Part shown: positions 1-4,720 of the stretch, one piece after another
How positions within the stretch are numbered: position 1 is the first letter of the stretch
Layout of the letters: the number at the start of each line of letters is the position of its first letter
Source of the DNA: Planctomycetaceae bacterium UBA2972
GTDB taxonomy: Bacteria > Planctomycetota > Planctomycetia > Pirellulales > Pirellulaceae
Length of the DNA: 6,981 nt
Assembly: GCA_002348315.1 (NCBI GenBank)
Contig: DEAW01000180.1
Span: 1 to 6,981 of the forward strand
Direction: 5' to 3'
Program-made: the position numbers and the translations under genes
The notes under the pieces: model-generated
What the model was told of the DNA's origin: nothing
The model's input: only the letters and a program-made list of their open reading frames with translations
The model's database searches: none

Positions 1-125
1 GGATTCTCAGCTTGCGGTCCGGGAGTTTGAGTTGGCACAACAGCCTGCGGCTGCTCTTCACCTTGAACCAGGGTAAAGAAACCAAATGTAACCAACGCGA
101 TCAGAATAGTAACTGTAACTTTCAT
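1..125 (-). CDS. Secreted protein of unknown function, N-terminal 41 codons only (runs off the left edge)
   Basis: An open frame begins with ATG at 125-123 and stays open to the left edge; the stop lies outside the window. The first residues read MKVTVTILIALVTFGFFTLV, a textbook Sec signal peptide: one Lys at position 2, a hydrophobic core at about 4-20, and a likely cleavage site after Val-Gln-Gly (about residue 22). The visible mature part is rich in Gln, Pro, Glu and Ala (EEQPQAVVPTQTPGPQAEN), which suggests a flexible, low-complexity start to an exported protein. No domain is visible, so no function can be given. It lies 89 bp after mutY on the same strand, behind its own candidate promoter and an inverted repeat that abuts the start codon, so it is probably not simply the last gene of the operon. 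There is no strong Shine-Dalgarno; a GGA lies in the loop of that inverted repeat. Confidence is good for a real exported protein. Confidence 0.72.
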   Translation of the reverse strand, partial: MKVTVTILIALVTFGFFTLVQGEEQPQAVVPTQTPGPQAEN

Positions 126-126
126 G

Positions 127-144
127 TTGTGATTCCGTTCACAA
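127..144. promoter_or_regulatory. Perfect TGTGA-N6-TCACA inverted repeat just upstream of the left-edge secreted gene
   Basis: The sequence TTGTGA, six bases, then TCACAA is a perfect 6-bp inverted repeat at 127-132 and 139-144. It contains TGTGA-N6-TCACA, which has the half-sites and spacing of operators bound by CRP/FNR-family regulators in well-studied bacteria. It lies two bases before the ATG and downstream of the candidate promoter, a position that would favour repression if a protein binds it. In RNA the same bases can form a 6-bp hairpin with a GGA-containing loop just before the start codon. Either reading is inference; chance is possible for an 18-bp element. Confidence 0.35.
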
Positions 145-169
145 TTGAATTCAGTAAGGGGGCGTCAAA

Positions 170-199
170 ATTATAGAAGGAATTGATTCACGTAATCAA
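170..199 (-). promoter_or_regulatory. Candidate housekeeping sigma-factor promoter for the left-edge secreted gene
   Basis: On the minus strand TTGATT (199-194) is followed after 18 bp by a perfect TATAAT (175-170). The -10 matches the consensus fully and the -35 matches TTGA of TTGACA. Transcription would start near 165-163, giving a leader of about 38-40 nt before the ATG at 125. The promoter lies in the only real gap downstream of the five-gene cluster, between mutY and the secreted gene. The -35 overlaps the inverted repeat at 182-200. Planctomycete promoters are poorly mapped, so this is a motif-based call. Confidence 0.45.
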
Positions 200-200
200 T
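182..200. terminator. AT-rich inverted repeat after mutY: weak terminator or operator
   Basis: ATTGATT (182-188) and AATCAAT (194-200) form a perfect 7-bp inverted repeat around a 5-base centre, 14 bases after the mutY stop. On the minus strand it is followed by a pyrimidine-rich stretch and then TATAATTTT, not a clean T run, and the stem has only one G-C pair. It would therefore be a weak intrinsic terminator at best. Because its right arm contains the candidate -35 TTGATT, an operator role is an equal alternative. Confidence 0.25.
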
Positions 201-214
201 GGAAGCTACGTGTT

Positions 215-1333
215 TCAGTGTATCGTTTTGGCGATTTTGCGTCCTGTCACGCTAAGGGGATATTCAGTTAACTCGTGAGGTTGAACCCATTTTTGACTAA
301 CGGACGATTTTGGACGACGTCCCGCTACGCTAGCTTGATAACAGTTCAGTGAAATGCGGTACTTGGTAACACCATGTTTAATTCGAGTGAGCCATTGAAA
401 TTCCGATCCTTTACAGCGGGTCAATTTCTTTAGCTGCCCGGAAATCTCTTTCGCTTCTGTTTGATTCGGCCGGGCAGGTTTTTGAATTTGATATTCAAAG
501 CGAGGGAAGTCCCACAGACCTTCCCAACGTTCGCCCGGGGCGCATTGTCGAATTAGAATGGCATTCGAGGATTCATCCCGCAGAACAATTGCGATTTCAT
601 GCAGTTGCTCGTACTTCGTTTTCTTCTTAGGTTTCGGAATTTCGTCCCAATTTCCAATGTCTCTTGTTGGGCAAATGGATTTGAGTGGACAGGCGGTACA
701 GTGAGGTTTTTGTGGAGTACAAAGGAGTGCTCCGACTTCCATGAGTGCCTGATTGAAATCGGAGATGTGTTTGCGTGGAAGAATCCTCTCGGCAAACGCC
801 CAAAAACGTTTTTGAGAATCGGATCCCATGACGTCGTCCGGGTGTTGTAACAGCCGAGCGAACAGACGGTTTGTGTTGGCTTCGACGATCGGTAACCGTT
901 GATTTGTTGAAATGGATAGGATCGCTCCTGCTGTATACCGACCCACTCCAGGTAAGGCCAGCACAGCATCGAAATTCGTAGGGAATTCACCGTCATGTTC
1001 ATCTCGGATGATTTGAGCTGCTGCGTGTAATTGCCGAGCTCGGCGATAATATCCCAACCCTTCCCAGTACCGCAGCACCTCTTGCTGTGGAGCATTGGCC
1101 AGCGTTGTAACATCCGGGAAGCGTTCAAGAAATCGATTAAAGTAATCGATCACGGTGGCTACCTGAGTTTGCTGGAGCATGATTTCACTGATCCAGCTGC
1201 GATAAGGGTGTAGCTGGTGCCGCCAGGGAAGATCCCGAGCGTGTTTTCGATACCAACGTAAAATATTGGTTCGTAGTTTTTGACGCCATGCGGCTTCCGG
1301 AAACTCATACGAAACATCGGGCTTGTTGGTCAT
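215..1333 (-). CDS. mutY: Adenine DNA glycosylase MutY (A/G-specific)
   Basis: MutY removes adenine mispaired with 8-oxoguanine or guanine, a base-excision repair step in the cytoplasm. The 372-residue length fits the family. The catalytic helix-hairpin-helix domain is at about 15-222: SEIMLQQTQV holds the catalytic Glu at 50, and LPGVGRYTAGA (127-137) is the hairpin motif. Cys205-x6-Cys212-x2-Cys215-x5-Cys221 matches the 4Fe-4S cluster ligands. A basic Pro/Lys linker (about 232-240) leads to a C-terminal NUDIX-like 8-oxoG recognition domain (about 244-370) with GLWDFPRFE (272-280). The loop that is Phe-Ser-His in Geobacillus MutY appears to read Ile-Lys-His (318-320), keeping the His. The oddity is Glu at 151, in IVEANTNR, where E. 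coli has the catalytic Asp138 (LDGNVKR). The start overlaps the stop of the isomerase gene as ATGA and has GAGG 7 nt upstream, so translation is probably coupled. Function is near certain from the combined motifs. Confidence 0.96.
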   Translation of the reverse strand: MTNKPDVSYEFPEAAWRQKLRTNILRWYRKHARDLPWRHQLHPYRSWISEIMLQQTQVATVIDYFNRFLERFPDVTTLANAPQQEVLRYWEGLGYYRRARQLHAAAQIIRDEHDGEFPTNFDAVLALPGVGRYTAGAILSISTNQRLPIVEANTNRLFARLLQHPDDVMGSDSQKRFWAFAERILPRKHISDFNQALMEVGALLCTPQKPHCTACPLKSICPTRDIGNWDEIPKPKKKTKYEQLHEIAIVLRDESSNAILIRQCAPGERWEGLWDFPRFEYQIQKPARPNQTEAKEISGQLKKLTRCKGSEFQWLTRIKHGVTKYRISLNCYQASVAGRRPKSSVSQKWVQPHELTEYPLSVTGRKIAKTIH

Positions 1334-2295
1334 TTCCAGCCCTCGGAGATTTCGACGGTTGCCATTTTCCTGCCGTTTACGCTGAGAAATGTTAGCAGAT
1401 ACTTAATCATGGCATCGCGTATCGCCGGGCGTGCCATCTGCCAGCTAATGGCTCCCGCTTTCTCTTGCTCAACCCGAATGATATGTATTCCGAACGGAGT
1501 TTCTACAAGCGGGCTGATCTGTCCGGGCTTGAGTGCGAATGCTGCTTCGTTAAAAGTGCGTGGCATAGCACCTCCAAACTTAATCCAACCGACTGCTCCT
1601 CCCGTCTTCCCGGTCGGGCTGTCGGAGTATTTCCGCGCGGCATCCGGGAATTCGATGGTACCTTTACTTAACTGCTGTAATACATTTTCTGCCAATTCCC
1701 GAGTTTGAACGAGTGTTCTGTCTTGCTGTTGATTCGTATGCAATAGAATCTGCGAAACCTGGAGTTGTGTTCCATCGAACTGTGACCGATTGCGAAGATA
1801 AAAATTCTCGTAATTCTTGTCGTTGAGAAATTGATTGGAGTACTTAGGCCAGGAGATCTGCCAGGCAATACGATGGTGCAATTCTTCGCGGTTGATGTGT
1901 TTTTCCTGTAAGTATTCCTCGATGGACTGTTGTTTTAAAGCGAGTCGTTTTTCCAGTTGGATGACTCCCAGTTGAATATCATCAGCACTGGCAGCCTGAT
2001 CAATCTGCGTCAGGTACGCCAATGCCAGCCGTCTTTGGATCGCACTTGTTAACACCTGTTTTCGCAGTCGCTGGTATTCGGGCGAGTTCATGGCCAGATC
2101 ACCGGCAAGTAAATTGAGCTCTTCAAGTAACGGTTGTTCAAAAATACGATCATCGTTGACGCTTGCTACCACGACCTCATTGTTGCTTTCAGCCTGGGCC
2201 TGGATCTCATACTGAATCGCATAAACTGTGACCAGCACTGTTAGCATCCCGGCGACTCGAAGATACGACTGAAGATTATGGAAGTGGAATAGCAT
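1330..2295 (-). CDS. Secreted parvulin-type peptidyl-prolyl cis-trans isomerase (SurA/PrsA-like foldase)
   Basis: This 321-residue protein should catalyse cis-trans isomerisation of prolyl bonds and chaperone folding outside the cytoplasm. A hydrophobic segment at about 15-28 followed by Ala-Gln-Ala (33-35) indicates a signal peptide, or a membrane anchor if uncleaved. Residues about 40-170 are helical and charged, like the chaperone arms of SurA/PrsA. The parvulin domain spans about 178-277: VSQILLHT, then KYSDSPTGKTGGAVGWIKFG (222-241), FNEAAFALKPGQISPLVETP and GIHIIRVE. The second active-site His is present (271), but the first, usually in a S-H-I-L motif, is Gln182. The first ATG is preferred over Met17: it has GGAG 10 nt upstream and keeps Arg13 before the hydrophobic core. 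The gene overlaps the previous one by 20 nt and mutY by 4 nt. The family call is firm; substrates are unknown, though the secreted product of the overlapping upstream gene is a natural candidate. Confidence 0.92.
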   Translation of the reverse strand: MLFHFHNLQSYLRVAGMLTVLVTVYAIQYEIQAQAESNNEVVVASVNDDRIFEQPLLEELNLLAGDLAMNSPEYQRLRKQVLTSAIQRRLALAYLTQIDQAASADDIQLGVIQLEKRLALKQQSIEEYLQEKHINREELHHRIAWQISWPKYSNQFLNDKNYENFYLRNRSQFDGTQLQVSQILLHTNQQQDRTLVQTRELAENVLQQLSKGTIEFPDAARKYSDSPTGKTGGAVGWIKFGGAMPRTFNEAAFALKPGQISPLVETPFGIHIIRVEQEKAGAISWQMARPAIRDAMIKYLLTFLSVNGRKMATVEISEGWK

Positions 2296-3574
2296 TGAGT
2301 TCGAACTCCACTTCTTTGTTTAGTAACAGTGCAGGTGTGTGGTAATTAAAGGTCATACGGGCGAGCTCCGCCTGCGTATCGAAGGTGTAACGGTAAGTAA
2401 CAGCCTGCTTCTTTTGAGCGATGGTTTCCCGACGAGGCTTGAGCGCAAGTTTATTTCCGTCACGGGTTAAGTAAACCAGATTACGATTGGTCCAACCCCG
2501 ATGTGATTCGAATGCATTGCCAGCATCTCTGTAATGGATATCTAATTCAACAATTGTCTGTTGGTCGGTTTGTCGAACGCTTTGTACGGTCACCGTCACT
2601 CCTGCCCGTCGTTGTTGCTTTGGAAATGAAGAGCTGGCTTCTAATTTGGAGAATTCAAAATGCTCTTTGCGACCAGGCACCATGGCTGAGATTGTACCGG
2701 TGACAGTTTGCAGTTGCCTGGCAGTTGTTCGAGGCAGAGTGAAAGGGATCTCTAATTCAACCAACGGCGCCGTCCCTTCTACATTGAGTGTTTTTTCACC
2801 GTCGATTAACGGAGTGATTTCATTGCCGGCATCATCCACAGCCTTCAGCTTCTCAGCGGTCATCGTGAGATAGAGCGGGCGTACACGTGGCTCCCAACCA
2901 ACGTGTAGGGTCAACGTGCACGCACTGGCATTGGGAAACCGTAGATCCTTACTCGAATTAACTTTGACCACAGCGATCCGGAACGGACCGGTGTAGTCTG
3001 CCTGATTAGTGCGTGCAACGGCACCAGCGAGTGCAGGTTTGATGAGAATTTGATTTGGATGAGGTGCGAAGTAAGGCTCCGGTTCCAGACCGGATTGATC
3101 CAGAATCTGATCCAGTGCCTGATGGAACGGGACTTTTTCTAAATCGAGTTCGAGTGTGTTTCCAAATTCTCGCGAAGTCACGATCAGATTGCCGGTTTGT
3201 TGCTCGAGCTCTTGAAGCACGTCATGCAACCGAAAGGTGCCGGTCAGCGAGACCAGGGAACCGGAAGCCGTTTGAATCGCCACGTCTTCATAGAGTTTTT
3301 GGCGAATTCGGTCGAGACGCGTGCGAACTTCCGATGAATAAGGTTCTAAATCCGTTGGCAGCAAGTCCAGTACTTTGGGGCCTCGATCAATCAGCGCCTT
3401 TTCTGCCTGCTGTCGTTGCTGGAGTTGAGCACTATCTAAAAACTGGACAGCCCGCTGCACAAAATTCCGTAGTGACGCATCCTGATTCGGATTGGTCGAC
3501 GAAGTTGATTGAGCATTGACGGCGGCACTGGTCAGGATCAGTGCGACTAAGGGTAGAAATCTCGAACGGCACAT
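2276..3574 (-). CDS. Secreted protein of unknown function with HEAT-like N-terminus, STN-like domain and beta-rich C-terminus
   Basis: I do not recognise a characterised relative. I place the start at 3574 (432 aa), not at the longer in-frame ATG at 3637: the shorter form begins MCRSRFLPLVALILTSAAVN and is cleaved naturally after Val-Asn-Ala (19-21), and it starts 7 nt after the ribD stop, whereas the longer one would bury the signal peptide and overlap ribD by 56 nt. Residues about 35-95 are helical and resemble the HEAT-like segment often found in planctomycete secreted proteins (duplicated 'REKAxxxL..GP' pattern, here QQAEKALIDRGPKVLDLLP). Residues about 107-167 fit the STN fold of secretins and TonB-dependent receptors (TFRLHDVLQELEQQTGNLIV, then LDLEKVPFHQALDQILDQSGL). 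The rest, about 195-430, is beta-strand rich, possibly two Ig/FN3-like sandwiches. No catalytic motif is visible, so a structural or binding role in the periplasm is the likeliest reading. There is no Shine-Dalgarno; a TATAAT lies 6 nt upstream. Its 3' end overlaps the foldase gene. Confidence 0.8.
   Translation of the reverse strand: MCRSRFLPLVALILTSAAVNAQSTSSTNPNQDASLRNFVQRAVQFLDSAQLQQRQQAEKALIDRGPKVLDLLPTDLEPYSSEVRTRLDRIRQKLYEDVAIQTASGSLVSLTGTFRLHDVLQELEQQTGNLIVTSREFGNTLELDLEKVPFHQALDQILDQSGLEPEPYFAPHPNQILIKPALAGAVARTNQADYTGPFRIAVVKVNSSKDLRFPNASACTLTLHVGWEPRVRPLYLTMTAEKLKAVDDAGNEITPLIDGEKTLNVEGTAPLVELEIPFTLPRTTARQLQTVTGTISAMVPGRKEHFEFSKLEASSSFPKQQRRAGVTVTVQSVRQTDQQTIVELDIHYRDAGNAFESHRGWTNRNLVYLTRDGNKLALKPRRETIAQKKQAVTYRYTFDTQAELARMTFNYHTPALLLNKEVEFELNAIPLP
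2281..2314 (-). promoter_or_regulatory. mRNA hairpin that can hide the Shine-Dalgarno of the foldase gene
   Basis: GAAGTGGA and TCCACTTC at 2307-2314 and 2281-2288 form a perfect 8-bp stem with an 18-nt loop in the minus-strand message. The 5' arm contains most of the GGAG (2309-2306) and the loop holds the foldase start codon (2295-2293). The stop of the upstream gene (2278-2276) lies just past the 3' arm, so a ribosome ending there would melt the stem. The loop also contains part of a 12-bp palindrome, GAGTTCGAACTC (2297-2308). This is the layout of translational coupling; function is inferred. Confidence 0.4.
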
Positions 3575-3580
3575 AACTTT

Positions 3581-3586
3581 ATTATA
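3581..3586 (-). promoter_or_regulatory. TATAAT -10 element placed for a leaderless transcript of the STN-domain gene
   Basis: A perfect TATAAT reads at 3586-3581 on the minus strand, overlapping the ribD stop codon, and is followed by AAAGTT and then the revised ATG at 3574. A start 7 nt after the -10 would fall on the A of that ATG. The gene has no Shine-Dalgarno, consistent with leaderless translation. A TTGTCA lies at 3613-3608 but is 21 bp away, longer than the usual 16-18, so -35 support is weak. Chance is possible because the tandem TAA stops create part of the motif. Confidence 0.35.
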
Positions 3587-4697
3587 CGTCGAGCGAATTG
3601 CGGCGGCTGACAATTCCAGAGATATAGATGTCGTCATCGATGGATTCGACTTTACGTTGGGTTAACTCGATGGCATCGCTCATTTGCTCGATTCCCTGAC
3701 CACCAATAGGAGTCGGCGCGTCAGCCGAACCGACAAATTTAGGTGCGATAAAAATGTGAGCTTCATCGAGTAAGTGTTGATCGAAGCAGGTGCCGAGTAA
3801 CCCGGCACCACCTTCGACCAGAAGGTTAGTGTAATGGCGTCGGCCAAGTTCACCTAACAGCTCGGTTAAAATTGAGTCATTACTGCTAAATGTAAGAACT
3901 TCGACATCGTGTTGGCGTAACTCCTGTAGATAGCCGGGGTTTGCATCGGGGCCTGCTGTAACGATGACGGGCTGATCTGCAGCAGACTGAACAAGCTGTG
4001 AGTCCATACTGAGATTGGGATTACGAGCCACAACGATTCGAGTCGCCTTCCGAATACCAGTCGGACGAGCGGTCAGTAGGGGGTTGTCCACTAAGGCAGT
4101 CTGATGTCCGACGACGATTCCATCAACTCGCCCACGAATCTGGTGCACAATTTCACGCGAGCGTTTGCTCGAGATCCATTGACTCGAGCCTTTGTGTGTA
4201 GCGATTTTCCCATCGAGCGTCATGGCCCATTTGCCAATAACCCACGGTCGCTTTTCAGTTTGGCTGAGAAGGTAGGGAGCGTTAAGTTGCTTGGCATTAT
4301 CTTCGGCAACGCCGACGGTCACTTCGATTCCAGCGTCTTCAAGTTGGGAAATTCCTCGTCCATCTACTTCAGGAAACGGATCACGCATGGCAACGACCAC
4401 TCGTTTTATTCCCGATTCGATGACGGCTTGGCTACAGGGTGGAGTTTTGCCGTGGTGACTGCAGGGTTCGAGGGTTACATATAAAGTCGCATCGGTAAGG
4501 TCTTGAGAATCTATTTGTGTAAGAGCGTTTACTTCGGCATGTGCCTGACCGTATTGCTCATGCCAACCTTCGGCGATGATTTGCTCATCCTTAACAATGA
4601 CACACCCCACCATAGGATTGGGTTCAACGGCTCCCTGTCCTCGATGCGCAATTTCCAGAGCGTATTGCATCCATCGCAGATCGATTTCGCTGGTCAT
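3582..4697 (-). CDS. ribD: Bifunctional riboflavin biosynthesis protein RibD (deaminase/reductase)
   Basis: RibD carries out two cytoplasmic steps of riboflavin synthesis: deamination of the pyrimidinone made from GTP, then NADPH-dependent reduction of its ribose side chain. The 371 residues match the usual length. The N-terminal zinc deaminase (about 1-145) shows PNPMVGCVIV (26-35), H53-A-E55 with the catalytic Glu, and P78-C79 with C88 in PCSHHGKTPPC. The C-terminal reductase (about 150-365) shows KWAMTLDGKIA (156-166), DNPLLTAR (204-211) and LLVEGGAGLL (292-301). All expected zinc ligands and key residues are present, so both activities should be intact. AAGG lies 9 nt before the ATG, and the previous gene ends 23 nt upstream. 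The gene ends with two TAA stops in tandem, 7 nt before the next start. No other riboflavin gene is in view and no FMN riboswitch can fit in the short gap, so it is likely expressed with the operon. Confidence 0.97.
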   Translation of the reverse strand: MTSEIDLRWMQYALEIAHRGQGAVEPNPMVGCVIVKDEQIIAEGWHEQYGQAHAEVNALTQIDSQDLTDATLYVTLEPCSHHGKTPPCSQAVIESGIKRVVVAMRDPFPEVDGRGISQLEDAGIEVTVGVAEDNAKQLNAPYLLSQTEKRPWVIGKWAMTLDGKIATHKGSSQWISSKRSREIVHQIRGRVDGIVVGHQTALVDNPLLTARPTGIRKATRIVVARNPNLSMDSQLVQSAADQPVIVTAGPDANPGYLQELRQHDVEVLTFSSNDSILTELLGELGRRHYTNLLVEGGAGLLGTCFDQHLLDEAHIFIAPKFVGSADAPTPIGGQGIEQMSDAIELTQRKVESIDDDIYISGIVSRRNSLDV

Positions 4698-4706
4698 GGG
4701 AAATTA

Positions 4707-4710
4707 CCTT
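4707..4710 (-). promoter_or_regulatory. Shine-Dalgarno of ribD
   Basis: AAGG at 4710-4707 on the minus strand lies 9 nt before the ribD ATG, inside the 23-nt gap after the SEC-C gene. It supports this start and, with no room for a promoter, argues that ribD is read on the transcript of the gene before it. Confidence 0.6.
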
Positions 4711-4720
4711 GTTGAGGTTT

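Noticed and set aside
553..1128. Minus-strand open frame of 191 codons in another frame inside mutY.
   Set aside because: MutY motifs continue unbroken through this region in the main frame; the alternative product shows no family features.
1280..1708. Plus-strand open frame of 142 codons.
   Set aside because: It lies antisense to the mutY/foldase junction, where both minus-strand genes have firm family motifs.
2245..2247. Internal Met17 as the foldase start, removing the overlap with the upstream gene.
   Set aside because: It has no properly spaced Shine-Dalgarno and drops the positive charge that precedes the hydrophobic core, while the first ATG has GGAG 10 nt upstream.
2297..2308. Perfect 12-bp palindrome GAGTTCGAACTC as a protein operator.
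   Set aside because: It is coding for the end of the STN-domain protein inside an operon; the overlapping hairpin explains the local symmetry better.
3055..3519. Plus-strand open frame of 154 codons.
   Set aside because: It lies wholly antisense to the STN-domain gene, and its product has no recognisable domain or start signal.
3608..3613. TTGTCA as a -35 for the TATAAT at 3586-3581.
   Set aside because: The 21-bp spacer is outside the usual 16-18 bp, so it is not counted as support.
3575..3637. Longer start of the STN-domain gene at 3637 (21 extra residues).
   Set aside because: It overlaps ribD by 56 nt, has no Shine-Dalgarno, and would put 21 residues before a clear signal peptide that begins with its own Met at 3574.
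4104..4484. Plus-strand open frame opposite ribD.
   Set aside because: RibD deaminase and reductase motifs on the other strand explain the region.
4698..4720. FMN riboswitch ahead of ribD.
   Set aside because: The gap is only 23 nt, far too short, and no such fold is seen upstream of the operon either.
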